NCBI RefSeq assembly: GCF_000787855.1
Contig: NZ_BBPQ01000007.1
Coordinates: 29,477-93,476 of the forward strand
DNA length: 64,000 nt
From: Streptacidiphilus anmyonensis
Lineage (GTDB): Bacteria; Actinomycetota; Actinomycetes; Streptomycetales; Streptomycetaceae
Direction: 5' to 3'
The translations under genes were made by a program, and so were the position numbers. The notes beneath the pieces are model-generated. The model saw nothing but the letters and a program-made list of their open reading frames with translations. It searched no databases and was not told the DNA's origin. Positions 1 to 8,169 of this stretch are shown in pieces. Within the stretch, counting starts at the first letter, position 1. Each line of letters begins with the position of its first letter.

Positions 1-1162
1 GCAGCAGGACCGCCTCCATGCCGTCCTCGCCGCTGTCCCCGTAGCCCGCGCGGGCGTGGCGGACCGTGCGGCCGACGACCTCCTCGCCGACCGGGTGGCG
101 TTCGGCGTCGTAGCTGTCCAGCAGGCCGCCGGCGGCCACGCCACGAACCGTCAGGGCCAGCTTCCAGGCGAGGTTGTAGGCGTCCTGCACGCCGGTGTTC
201 ATGCCCTGCGCGCCCGTGGGCGGGTGGATGTGCGCGGCGTCCCCGGCGAGCAGGAGGCGGCCCTCGCGGTAGCGGTCCGCCAGCCGGTGGCTGATCCGGA
301 ACGTGGACGACCAGCGCAGCGCCGACGCGGTCGTGGGCTCCGGGGAGAGCCGGTCGAGCACGGCCTGGATCTGCGCGAGGTCCGGACCGCGGCCGCTGCC
401 CAGCCCGTGGGCCACCCGGTCGGCGGCGCCCACCGCCGCACCGTCCTGAGCCAGGGTCAGCTCCGGCGGGACCATCATGGACATCCGGTACCGGCGGTCG
501 CCCGGCAGCGGGATGCACACCAGCAGGTCGCCGATCTTGCCGTCCCCGTCCAGACGGGTGGACCGCACGGCGTAGCCGGGGGGCAGCCTCCAGTCGACCT
601 CCACGTCCCCGAGCATGTACTGCTCGGGGAAGGCGTCGCCGTCGAAACCGATCCCGGCCGACTTGCGGACCAGGCTGTGCGCGCCGTCGCAGCCCACGAG
701 GTACCGTGCGCGCACCCGTTCCGTCCGCCCGTCGCCAGCGAGCGTGGCCTCGACCCCGTCCGGGCCCTGGGCCACGGCCTCGAGCCGGGTTCCGCGCTCG
801 ACCACCGTCCCGAAGCGCTCCAGGTGCTCGGTGAGCAGCTGCTCGGTCACGTACTGGGGGAGGGCGGCGAAGGCGTACGGGACCTCGGGCGGCAGCCGCA
901 GCTCCATCCGGGGCCCGGGGCGGCCGTCGACGAACGTCAACTGGCCGAGCAGCGGGACCGCCTCGTCCAGCGCCGGGCGGATCAGCCCCATGGCGTCCCA
1001 GACCTCCAGCGTGCGCGGCTGGACGCCGACGGCCTTGGCGTAGGGCAGCGGCGCGGGCAGGGCGTCGACGATCCGGCATTCGACGCCGTGACGCCGCAGT
1101 TCCGCCGCCGCCGTCAGACCCACCGGACCCGCCCCGACCACCAGAACGTCGACATCGATCAT
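1..1162 (-). CDS. FAD-dependent aromatic monooxygenase (PheA/TfdB type), 3' end outside window
   Basis: Cytoplasmic flavoprotein hydroxylase, probably NAD(P)H-dependent, acting on an aromatic or antibiotic-like substrate that cannot be named. The N-terminus reads MIDVDVLVVGAGPVGLT, a dinucleotide-binding GAGPVG at residues 10-15. A DG motif (VGCDGAHS) lies near residue 165 and the FAD-ribityl GD motif (LLLAGDAAHIHPPTGAQ) near residue 300. About 387 residues are inside the window. The C-terminal thioredoxin-like part usual for this family (about 500 aa) would lie beyond base 1. The ATG at 1162 has only a weak Shine-Dalgarno. A second FAD hydroxylase of the same superfamily, at 31907-33541, belongs to the spore-pigment cluster; nothing links this one to it. 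Confidence 0.85.
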   Translation of the reverse strand, partial: MIDVDVLVVGAGPVGLTAAAELRRHGVECRIVDALPAPLPYAKAVGVQPRTLEVWDAMGLIRPALDEAVPLLGQLTFVDGRPGPRMELRLPPEVPYAFAALPQYVTEQLLTEHLERFGTVVERGTRLEAVAQGPDGVEATLAGDGRTERVRARYLVGCDGAHSLVRKSAGIGFDGDAFPEQYMLGDVEVDWRLPPGYAVRSTRLDGDGKIGDLLVCIPLPGDRRYRMSMMVPPELTLAQDGAAVGAADRVAHGLGSGRGPDLAQIQAVLDRLSPEPTTASALRWSSTFRISHRLADRYREGRLLLAGDAAHIHPPTGAQGMNTGVQDAYNLAWKLALTVRGVAAGGLLDSYDAERHPVGEEVVGRTVRHARAGYGDSGEDGMEAVLL

Positions 1163-1232
1163 GACGTCCACGCTAAGCCCGGTCCCCTGGGCCCGCCTCC
1201 CGCCGGGGCCAGGCGCAGCAGGGCAGGGCCAG

Positions 1233-1277
1233 GCAGGGCACGGCAGAGCAGGGCACGGCAGAGCAGGGCGCGGCAGC
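1233..1277. repeat. 15-bp tandem repeat, three copies
   Basis: Three consecutive copies of GCAGGGCACGGCAGA (1233-1247, 1248-1262, 1263-1277; the third has two changes) fill much of the 134-bp spacer between two reverse-strand genes. Shorter GCAGGGC fragments precede it. I see no coding potential or hairpin. It looks like simple slippage expansion. Confidence 0.7.
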
Positions 1278-1296
1278 GTGCGTCAGTGACGGCGGC

Positions 1297-2217
1297 TCAG
1301 TCCAGCGGCCGGGCGCGCGGGGCGCGCGGTGCGTGGCGCGGGGCGGAGTGCGGCGTGAGCTCGATCAGGCGGATGACACGGTAGCGGTGGGGGCGGAACG
1401 GCTCGTAGAAGGGCTCGATCTCGGCGTCGGCGAGAGGACGCCCGAGAAGCGCGACGCCGGTCGCCTGGCCGAGGTGGTAGTCGCCCAGGGGCAGGGCGTC
1501 CGCGTCGCCGAGGGCGCGGTGACCGACCTGGGCTGAGGTCCAGCGTCCGACGCCGGGGAGCGACGCGAGCAGGGCGTAGGCGCGGTCGGGGTCCCCGGCC
1601 CGGGCGGCCCGCTCCAGACGCGCGGCCTGGCGGGCGGCCTCGATGACCGCCCGGGAGCGGTGCAGGTCGACGCCTGCGCGTCGCCAGTCCCAGCTCGGGA
1701 TGCGCATCCAGGTCTCCGCCGTCGGAGGGACGCGCATGCCGCGCGGCGCGGGGCCGGGCGGCGTGGTGCCGTGGCTGCGGACGAGACGCGTGAAGGCCGC
1801 CTGGGCGTCCAGGCCGACCACGCGCTGCTCGATGATCGCGGGGACCAGCGCTTCGAGGACCCGTCCGGTGTGCGGGACGCGCAGGCCGGGCAGGCGGCGC
1901 AAGGCCTGTCGCAGGAAGGGATGCTCGGGGCGGAACTCCTCGGGGTGGTCGAGGGCGCCGAGCTCGCGCGGGGCTCCCTCGACCCACTCGGCCGCGCCGG
2001 GACCCCAGGCGTCGATCAGCAGGTCGTCGAGACGCTGCTGCCGGATGCGGTAACTGACCGCCCCGGAGGCGGTGAGCGCGGTGCGCCACAGGGCGCCGTC
2101 GCGTTCGAGCCGGTGCGTCGGGTCGTGGTGCCCGCGCCGCAGGTCCGACAGGGTGAGCCGGGCGTCGACGGGAAAGCCGGGCCGCCAGTGCAGAGTGCGG
2201 TCGGGAGGCTGGTTCAT
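1297..2217 (-). CDS. HhH-GPD DNA glycosylase (AlkA / 3-methyladenine type)
   Basis: Base-excision repair enzyme that probably removes alkylated purines. The 306-aa protein has the AlkA helix VPAIIEQRVVGLDAQAAF near residues 120-137. A helix-hairpin-helix follows, LPGVGRWTSAQVG, leading to LPLGDYHLG near residues 215-250, where the Asp of GDYH is in the place of the catalytic aspartate of the GPD loop. The ATG at 2217 gives MNQPPDRTLHWRPGFPVDARLTL, the normal start of this actinobacterial family. Upstream in-frame ATGs (for example 2472) would add a low-complexity Arg/Pro/Ala tail and are rejected. The gene lies alone on the reverse strand. Confidence 0.88.
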   Translation of the reverse strand: MNQPPDRTLHWRPGFPVDARLTLSDLRRGHHDPTHRLERDGALWRTALTASGAVSYRIRQQRLDDLLIDAWGPGAAEWVEGAPRELGALDHPEEFRPEHPFLRQALRRLPGLRVPHTGRVLEALVPAIIEQRVVGLDAQAAFTRLVRSHGTTPPGPAPRGMRVPPTAETWMRIPSWDWRRAGVDLHRSRAVIEAARQAARLERAARAGDPDRAYALLASLPGVGRWTSAQVGHRALGDADALPLGDYHLGQATGVALLGRPLADAEIEPFYEPFRPHRYRVIRLIELTPHSAPRHAPRAPRARPLD

Positions 2218-2498
2218 CGCTGCGATCCGTGGCGGGTCGGGTCCACACCCCATGGTGGCGGGGACGCCGCCCCGTTCCGCGCATTTCCGCGGCCCCGTCG
2301 GCACGCGGGCCGCGCCGTCGCCAGGCCGCCGCCCTCGCGTCCCGGACGCGAGCGGCGGTGCCGGGGTCCCCGGCGGGACTCCGGCACCGTAGGCGCAGCG
2401 AAGCAAAGCGCAGCGTGGCGTGCTGTGGCACGGCGTGGCGCGCCAGGGCGTGGACAAGCAGCGCGGGCACACGGGACGCGGCCGCGCCCCTCCCGCGC

Positions 2499-4562
2499 CT
2501 ACTTCGGCCGGCGCAGGACGAGGACGCCGCGCGGAGCCAGGTGTGCGGCGGCGTCGTCCTCCATCGGCCAGGAGGCCGCGAGGGGCTCACCGTCGAGGCC
2601 GGAGAGGCCGGAGAGGTCGATCGGTTCGGCCGTCCGGTTGGTGAGGAACCAGTACTCCGCGCCGTCGTCCTCGCGGACCGCGAGGTCGACGCGTCCCCGC
2701 GCCTGGGCGGGGAGCTCGCTGTCGAGGCCGGCGGCGGCCAGCAGCGGGGCGAGCACCTCGGGCAGCTGCGCGGCGCCGAGCCGGGTGGAGACGTAGGCGG
2801 CCGTGCCCGGGCCGACCCGGCGGTGGGTGATCGCGGCGCGTCCGGCCTGCGGGCCGTCGCTGTAGCCGGCCAGGATCAGCACGGACGGGTCGGTGACGGT
2901 GACGGCCTCCGTCCACAGGGTGCCGGTGCAGCCGTTGTCCAGGCGGACGCTCGCGTCCTCGGGCAGCGGGGCGAACTCCTCGACGCGGATGCCCAGCAGG
3001 CTCCGCAGCGCGCCCGGGTAGCCGCCGAGGTGGACGTGGTCGTTCTCGTCGACGATCCCGGAGAAGTAGGTGGCCACCAGATGCCCGCCGCCCTCGACGA
3101 AATCGGTGAGCCGCTTGGCCAGCTCGGCCGGGACGACGTGCAGGACCGGCGTCACGAGCAGGTCGTAGCCGGAGAGGTCCGCGCGGGCGGGGACGACGTC
3201 GGCGCGCACGCCGAGGGCGAGGAAGGCGGAGTACCAGTCCAGCGCCTCCTGCCGGTAGCGCAGCAGCTCGGTCGGGTGCGAGTCGTGCTCGCTGGCCCAC
3301 CAGGAGTCCCAGTCGAAGACGATCGCCGCCCGCGCGGGCCTGCGTGTGCTCCCGGCGACGGGGGCCAGTGCCGCGAGCGTGCGGCCGAGTGCGGTCACCG
3401 CGCGGAAGACCTCGCTGTCGGCGCCCGCGTGGGGCACCATCGCGGAGTGGTACTTCTCCGCGCCCGCCGCGGACTGGCGCCACTGGAAGAAGGCGACGAC
3501 GTCCGCTCCGTGGCCCACGTGCAGCAGTGAGTCGCGGGCCAGCTCGCCGGGCAGCTTGGCCCGGTTGACGGGCTGCCAGTTGACCGCGCTGGTCGAGTGC
3601 TCCATCAGGTACCAGGGCCGGTGCGCCGCGATGCCGCTGACGAGGTTGGCGGAGAAGGACAGCTCGTCGAGCGCCTGCGGGCCGGGGTGCACGTAGTGGT
3701 CGTTGGAGACGAAGTCGACGTCCTCGGCCCAACTCGCGTAGTCCATGCCCTTGGTCTCGCCCATCACCATGAAGTTGGTGGTGACCGGCACCTCCGGCGT
3801 GATCCGCCGCAGCACCTCGCGCTCGGCGCACAGGTGGTCGCGCAGGGCGTCGGAGGAGAAGCGCTTGAAGTCCAGCTGCTGGGTGGGGTTGGGGTGCGAG
3901 GCGGCCAGCCGCGGCGGCAGGATCTGCTCCCAGGCGCTGTAGTGCTGGGACCAGAAGGAGGTGCCCCAGGCGTGGTTGAGCGCGTCCAGGGTCTGGTAGC
4001 GGTCGCGCAGCCACAGCCGGAACGCGCCGGCCGCGTCGTCGGAGTAGTCGTAGACGTTGTGGCAGCCCAGCTCGTTGGAGACGTGCCAGGCGGCGAGGGC
4101 GGGGTGGCGGCCGTAGCGGGCGGCCAACTCCTCCACCAGCCGCAGCGCGTGGGAGCGGAAGACGGGCGAGGTGGGACGCCAGTGCTGCCGCGCGCCCGGC
4201 CACAGCGTCTCGCCGGTGCGGGTGACGGGGAGGATCTCGGGATGCAGGGCGGTCAGCCACGGCGGCGGGGAGGCGGTGGCGGTCGCCAGGTCGACGGCGA
4301 TCCCGCCCTCGTGGAGCAGTTCCATGACCTCGTCGAGCCAGCCGAAGTCCCAGGTGTCCTTCGTGGGTTGGAGTCGGGCCCAGGAGAAGATCGCCAGCGA
4401 GACGATGTTCACGCCCGCCTCGCGCATCAGCCGGACGTCCTCCGCCCAGACCTCGCGCGGCCACTGCTCCGGGTTGTAGTCGGCGCCGTAGCCCAGGCGG
4501 GGAGAGCGGTCGCCCTCGGGCCAGCGGATCCAGCGCGGCGCGGGGGAGGGAGACGTGGTCAT
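2499..4562 (-). CDS. Beta-galactosidase, glycoside hydrolase family 42
   Basis: Intracellular retaining beta-galactosidase of 687 aa, full length for GH42, with no signal peptide. GYGADYNPEQWP at residues 24-35 is the family's N-terminal signature. The acid/base Glu lies in WHVSNELGCHN near residue 160 and the nucleophile Glu in YLMEHSTSAVNWQ near residue 320. A trimerisation-like domain and a C-terminal beta domain follow. It is the last gene of a reverse-strand operon with a sugar ABC importer, so it probably cleaves imported galacto-oligosaccharides. Two strong hairpins (4585-4662) separate it from the binding-protein gene and may lower its expression relative to that gene. Confidence 0.93.
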   Translation of the reverse strand: MTTSPSPAPRWIRWPEGDRSPRLGYGADYNPEQWPREVWAEDVRLMREAGVNIVSLAIFSWARLQPTKDTWDFGWLDEVMELLHEGGIAVDLATATASPPPWLTALHPEILPVTRTGETLWPGARQHWRPTSPVFRSHALRLVEELAARYGRHPALAAWHVSNELGCHNVYDYSDDAAGAFRLWLRDRYQTLDALNHAWGTSFWSQHYSAWEQILPPRLAASHPNPTQQLDFKRFSSDALRDHLCAEREVLRRITPEVPVTTNFMVMGETKGMDYASWAEDVDFVSNDHYVHPGPQALDELSFSANLVSGIAAHRPWYLMEHSTSAVNWQPVNRAKLPGELARDSLLHVGHGADVVAFFQWRQSAAGAEKYHSAMVPHAGADSEVFRAVTALGRTLAALAPVAGSTRRPARAAIVFDWDSWWASEHDSHPTELLRYRQEALDWYSAFLALGVRADVVPARADLSGYDLLVTPVLHVVPAELAKRLTDFVEGGGHLVATYFSGIVDENDHVHLGGYPGALRSLLGIRVEEFAPLPEDASVRLDNGCTGTLWTEAVTVTDPSVLILAGYSDGPQAGRAAITHRRVGPGTAAYVSTRLGAAQLPEVLAPLLAAAGLDSELPAQARGRVDLAVREDDGAEYWFLTNRTAEPIDLSGLSGLDGEPLAASWPMEDDAAAHLAPRGVLVLRRPK

Positions 4563-4584
4563 GGTGATCCTCTCGGATGCGGGC

Positions 4585-4662
4585 GGTGCGCTCGGGGGGA
4601 GCGCACCGGGCGGAACAGGGCCCGGCGGCGGCGCGGGGATCCGGGCGTCGCGCCGCCGCCGG
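4585..4662 (-). terminator. Two hairpins between binding-protein and beta-galactosidase genes
   Basis: Two perfect inverted repeats lie between the two genes. Arms 4622-4635 and 4649-4662 form a 14-bp stem with a 13-nt loop, 22 nt after the binding-protein stop codon. Arms 4585-4593 and 4599-4607 form a 9-bp stem with a GGGGG loop just upstream of the GH42 start. No U-tract follows. They could be a partial terminator or a processing/stability hairpin that leaves binding-protein mRNA in excess, as is common in sugar ABC operons. Confidence 0.55.
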
Positions 4663-4683
4663 AGTGCGGGAGGGCAGCCGGTG

Positions 4684-6039
4684 TCAGCCGGTCGTGAAGC
4701 CCTGCTGGCTGCCGTACCTGAGCGAGGCGTCCTGCCAGTTCTTCAGCCCCTGGGCCAGCGTGGTGCTGGAGACGTACGCCTTGCCGACGTTGTCGTTGAA
4801 GATCGAGTTGGCGTAGACCTGGAAGGGCAGGTACTGCCAGCCCTTGACGACGTTCTTCGCCGACTGGGCGAAGATCTGGTTGGCCTGCTGGCCGCCGAAG
4901 TAGGGGAAGGCGGTGTTCAGGAAGGCGGGGGAGTTCAGGTCCGCGGTGGTGGCCGGGAACGCGCCGCCCTTGATGCGGTCCTGGACGCCGGGGCCGGCGT
5001 CGGCGAACTTGAGGAAGGCGTAGGCCAGGTCCTGGTTCGCGCTGGCCTTCATCACCGCCAGCGAGCTGCCGCCGTTCTCCGCGCTGGCGTTCTGACCGGC
5101 CTGCCACTGCGGCAGGGGCGCGACGCGCCAGTCACCGGAGGCGCCGGGGACGCCGGAGACGAAGTTGGCCGGCATCCAGGCGCCGGTGGCCAGGGTGGCG
5201 ATGGTGCCGTCGCCGAGGCCCTTGTACCACTGGTCGCTCCAGGAGTTGATCGGCGCGACGAGCTTGCCGGAGACCAACTGCTGCCAGGTGGAGGTGAACG
5301 CGGTGCTGCCGGCGTCGGAGAAGTCGACGGACACCTTCGTGCCGTCCACCTTGTACGGGTGGCCGCCGGCCTGCCAGATCAGGGAGGTGGTGAAGCCCGC
5401 GTCGCCGGTGTCGTTGGTGATGTAGGCGTTGGGGTTCGCCGCGTGCAGCTTCCTGGCGTCGTCGAGGTACTCTGCCCAGGTGCTGGGGACCGTCAGCTTG
5501 TACTGGTCGAAGACCTTCTTGTTGTAGAACAGCGCCATGGGACCGGAGTCCATCGGCAGCGCGTACACGCCGCCGGCGATGTCGACGGAGCTCCACGGGC
5601 CGGGCGAGAAGGTCCCGTTCAGCGAGGCCGCGCCGAACTGCGTCAGGTCCTGCACGGACTTGCCGAGCGCGAACTGCCCGAGCGCGTAGTACTCGATCTG
5701 CGCCACGTCCGGTCCGCCGCTGCCCGCGGAGACGGCGTTCTGCAGCGCGGTGTACTGCTTGTCGCCGGTGCCCGCGTTCACGAGGTTGACGTGCACCTTG
5801 GGGTACTTGGCCTCGAAGTCGGTGACGACCTGCTTGAGGGTCGGCTCCCAGGCCCAGACGGTGATGGTGCCGCCCTTGGCGAGGGCCGCCTGGACCGCGG
5901 AGGCCCCGGCCGAGGCGTCGCCGGACCCGGAGGCGGCGGTGGAGCCGGAGGAGGAGCAGGCGGTCAGGCTCAGGGCGGCGGCGCACAGCAGCCCGAGACC
6001 TCTGACGACGCGGCGTGCGGGGACGTGCATGGTGTTCAC
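4684..6039 (-). CDS. Carbohydrate ABC transporter, extracellular solute-binding lipoprotein
   Basis: Family-1 (MalE-like) binding protein of 451 aa that captures a sugar or oligosaccharide outside the membrane. The N-terminus carries twin Arg residues, a hydrophobic stretch and the lipobox LTAC with the lipidated Cys at residue 28, followed by a Ser/Gly-rich tether. The mature part shows the fold's features: GGTITVWAWEPTLKQVV, a YNKKVFDQYKLTVPSTWAEYLDDARKL block, and a C-terminal DASLRYG helix. It is third in the operon, after two permease genes and before the GH42 gene. No ATPase is encoded here, so it probably uses a shared MsiK-type ATPase encoded elsewhere. Confidence 0.92.
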   Translation of the reverse strand: MNTMHVPARRVVRGLGLLCAAALSLTACSSSGSTAASGSGDASAGASAVQAALAKGGTITVWAWEPTLKQVVTDFEAKYPKVHVNLVNAGTGDKQYTALQNAVSAGSGGPDVAQIEYYALGQFALGKSVQDLTQFGAASLNGTFSPGPWSSVDIAGGVYALPMDSGPMALFYNKKVFDQYKLTVPSTWAEYLDDARKLHAANPNAYITNDTGDAGFTTSLIWQAGGHPYKVDGTKVSVDFSDAGSTAFTSTWQQLVSGKLVAPINSWSDQWYKGLGDGTIATLATGAWMPANFVSGVPGASGDWRVAPLPQWQAGQNASAENGGSSLAVMKASANQDLAYAFLKFADAGPGVQDRIKGGAFPATTADLNSPAFLNTAFPYFGGQQANQIFAQSAKNVVKGWQYLPFQVYANSIFNDNVGKAYVSSTTLAQGLKNWQDASLRYGSQQGFTTG

Positions 6040-6099
6040 TCCGTTGTGCTCAGGTGAGGGTGGGTGTGGGGCGAGCAGTGGTGCAGAGCGAGGGGAGGG

Positions 6100-7044
6100 C
6101 TACTCCTTGACGCTCCCGGCGGCCAGCCCTGACTGCCAGTAGCGCTGGAGCAGCAGGAAGGCGGCGACGAGCGGCACGATCGTCAGCAGCGAACCGGTGA
6201 TGACGAGGTTGAACACGGGCTGTCCTCCGGCCGTGGCGGCCTGGGCGTTCCAGGCGTTGAGGCCGAGGGTGAGCGGGTACCAGTTCGGGTCCTTGATCAT
6301 GATCAGCGGCAGGAAGTAGTTGTTCCAGGTCGCGACCACGGTGAAGAGCAGGACCGTCACGATGCCGGGCGACAGCAGCGGCAGGGCGATGGTGAAGAAG
6401 GTGCGCACCTCGCCGGACCCGTCGACCCGGGCCGCCTCCAGCAGTTCGGCGGGGACGGCCTCGGAGGCGAAGACCCACATCAGGTAGAGGCCGAACGGCG
6501 AGACCAGGGAGGGGATGATCACCGCCCAGGGCGTGTTGGTCAGCCCCATCGTGCTGAACATCAGGAAGGTCGGCACCGCGAGGGCGGTGGCGGGCACGGC
6601 GACGGCGCCGATGACGACGGCGAAGACCGTCTTCTTGCCGCGGAAGTCGAACTTGGCCAGCCCGTAGCCGGCCAGCACCGCGAGCAGCGTCGCCCCGCCC
6701 GCGCCGAGGACGACGTAGAGGAGGGTGTTGAGCAGCCAGCGCAGGAAGACGTGGTGGTCGTAGGTCAGGGTCTGGGAGATGTTGTCCCACAGGGCGAACC
6801 TGCCGCTGAACCACAGGCCGGGGGAGCCGAGCAGGTTCGCCTGGGTCTTGGTGGCGCTGACGACCAGCCAGGCCAGCGGCACCAGCGTGTAGAGCACGAT
6901 CAGGCTCGACAGCGCCGTCAGGGTCCTGCTGCGGCGCGGCCTGTCGACCGAGTACGCGCGGCGCGGCCGCGAGGAGGCCGTCCGCAGGCGCGGGGAGCGG
7001 CCGGGGCCGGAGGTCTTCGTCGGAGCGGGCGTCGTGGCGGTCAT
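6100..7044 (-). CDS. Carbohydrate ABC transporter permease (MalG type)
   Basis: Inner-membrane permease of 314 aa with about six transmembrane helices. The cytoplasmic N-terminal extension is rich in Arg/Thr/Pro. The EAA loop, which contacts the ATPase, reads EAARVDGSGEVRTFFTIALPLLSPGIVTV near residue 210. The C-terminus AAGSVKE is typical of MalG/LacG-like permeases. It starts 3 bp after the stop of the upstream permease gene, so the two are probably translationally coupled. Confidence 0.92.
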   Translation of the reverse strand: MTATTPAPTKTSGPGRSPRLRTASSRPRRAYSVDRPRRSRTLTALSSLIVLYTLVPLAWLVVSATKTQANLLGSPGLWFSGRFALWDNISQTLTYDHHVFLRWLLNTLLYVVLGAGGATLLAVLAGYGLAKFDFRGKKTVFAVVIGAVAVPATALAVPTFLMFSTMGLTNTPWAVIIPSLVSPFGLYLMWVFASEAVPAELLEAARVDGSGEVRTFFTIALPLLSPGIVTVLLFTVVATWNNYFLPLIMIKDPNWYPLTLGLNAWNAQAATAGGQPVFNLVITGSLLTIVPLVAAFLLLQRYWQSGLAAGSVKE

Positions 7045-7047
7045 CGC

Positions 7048-7953
7048 TCACGCCTCCTTTCGCATGCCGCGCAGCTGGAAGGCGTAGGCGACGATCATGG
7101 TGAGGACGCCCATGATGATCGCGACCGTGGCGGCGTAGTCCTCCTGCTGGCCGGAGAAGGCCAGCGAGTAGGTGTAGAGGTTCGGGGTGTACGAGGTGGT
7201 CACGGAGTCCGGCACCAGCGGCCGCAGGATGCTCGGCTCGTTGAACAGCTGGAAGCTGCCGATGATCGAGAAGATCGTGGCGATCACGACCGCGCCGCGG
7301 ATCGCGGGCAGCTTGACGGCGGCGACGATCCGCCACTGCCCGGCGCCGTCGATCGCCGCCGCCTCGTAGAGGGAGTGCGGGATCACGCGCAGCGCGGAGT
7401 AGAAGATCAGCATGTTGTAGCCGATGAACTCCCAGGTCACGATGTTGCCGATGCTGGCGAGGATCAGGTGCGGGGAGAGCGGGTCGGGCAGGGTGACGCC
7501 GAAGGCGTGGTTCAGGTCGGCGACCAGACCGAAGCGCGTGCCGTACATGAAGCCCCACATCAGCGTCGCCACGACGGCCGGGACGGCGTAGGGCAGGAAG
7601 ACCGTGATCCGGAAGAAGTCCCGCCCGTAGAGCCGGCCGCTGTCCAGGGCGAGCGCCACCAGCAGGGCGATGCCGAGCATCACGGGCACCTGCACGGCGA
7701 GGAAGAGCGCGACCCGGCCGAGACCGTCCCAGAACTGCGGATCGGCGATCGCCTGCCGGTAGTTGGCGATCCCGACGAAGGTGGTGCCGCCGATCAGCCG
7801 GTCCTGGAACAGGCTGAGGTAGATCGAGTAGGCGATCGGCGCCAGGAAGACCAGGGCGAACACGGCCAGGAACGGCGCGGTGAACCCGAACCCGGCCCAG
7901 CCGCGCGCGGAGCGCCTGGGTCGTGAACGGGCGGGTGGGTCGGCAACCGTCAT
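7048..7953 (-). CDS. Carbohydrate ABC transporter permease (MalF type)
   Basis: First gene of the sugar-import operon. The 301-aa protein has six predicted membrane helices, a basic N-terminal leader (RSRPRRSARGWAG) and the EAA loop EAAAIDGAGQWRIVAAVKLPAIRGAVV near residue 195. It forms the heterodimeric channel with the MalG-type partner. The operon promoter lies between this start and the divergent lacI gene, where two palindromic operators sit 49 and 94 bp upstream of the ATG. Confidence 0.92.
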   Translation of the reverse strand: MTVADPPARSRPRRSARGWAGFGFTAPFLAVFALVFLAPIAYSIYLSLFQDRLIGGTTFVGIANYRQAIADPQFWDGLGRVALFLAVQVPVMLGIALLVALALDSGRLYGRDFFRITVFLPYAVPAVVATLMWGFMYGTRFGLVADLNHAFGVTLPDPLSPHLILASIGNIVTWEFIGYNMLIFYSALRVIPHSLYEAAAIDGAGQWRIVAAVKLPAIRGAVVIATIFSIIGSFQLFNEPSILRPLVPDSVTTSYTPNLYTYSLAFSGQQEDYAATVAIIMGVLTMIVAYAFQLRGMRKEA

Positions 7954-8001
7954 GTGGCTATCCCTTGTTCCTCGGTGCTGCGGTCCCTCGATGTTGCGGA
8001 G

Positions 8002-8019
8002 GATGGTTGCGCAAACATC
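8002..8019. promoter_or_regulatory. LacI-type operator O1
   Basis: GATGGTTGCGCAAACATC, a near-perfect palindrome centred on a CpG, as expected for a LacI/GalR half-site pair. It lies 49 bp upstream of the permease ATG on the reverse strand. It is nearly the same sequence as two further sites (8047-8064 and 9360-9377). Confidence 0.75.
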
Positions 8020-8046
8020 ACCCTGCTGGCAAGCCCCTCGGAGCTG

Positions 8047-8064
8047 GATGTTTGCGTAAACATC
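8047..8064. promoter_or_regulatory. LacI-type operator O2
   Basis: GATGTTTGCGTAAACATC, an 18-bp palindrome with a single central mismatch pair. Its centre is 45 bp from O1, within the 216-bp spacer between the sugar operon and the divergent repressor gene. It probably mediates both autoregulation and repression of the operon. Confidence 0.78.
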
Positions 8065-8169
8065 ACGTAGGGTGATGCTGACATCGGGGGTCGAAGGCCG
8101 TCAAGGGACGGCTCGGATCGTGTTTGATCTGAGGCTGGGCACGGCTCGGACGAACGCAGGAGGATGCTC

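Noticed and set aside
1233..1277. CRISPR-like repeats.
   Set aside because: The units are contiguous 15-bp copies without spacers, so this is a simple tandem repeat. No other candidate array or cas gene was seen in the window.
8164..8169. ATG at 8164 as the start of the glycan-locus LacI gene.
   Set aside because: AGGAGG ends directly at this ATG, leaving no spacing, while the GTG at 8170 has 6 nt. The difference is only two residues, so either may be used.
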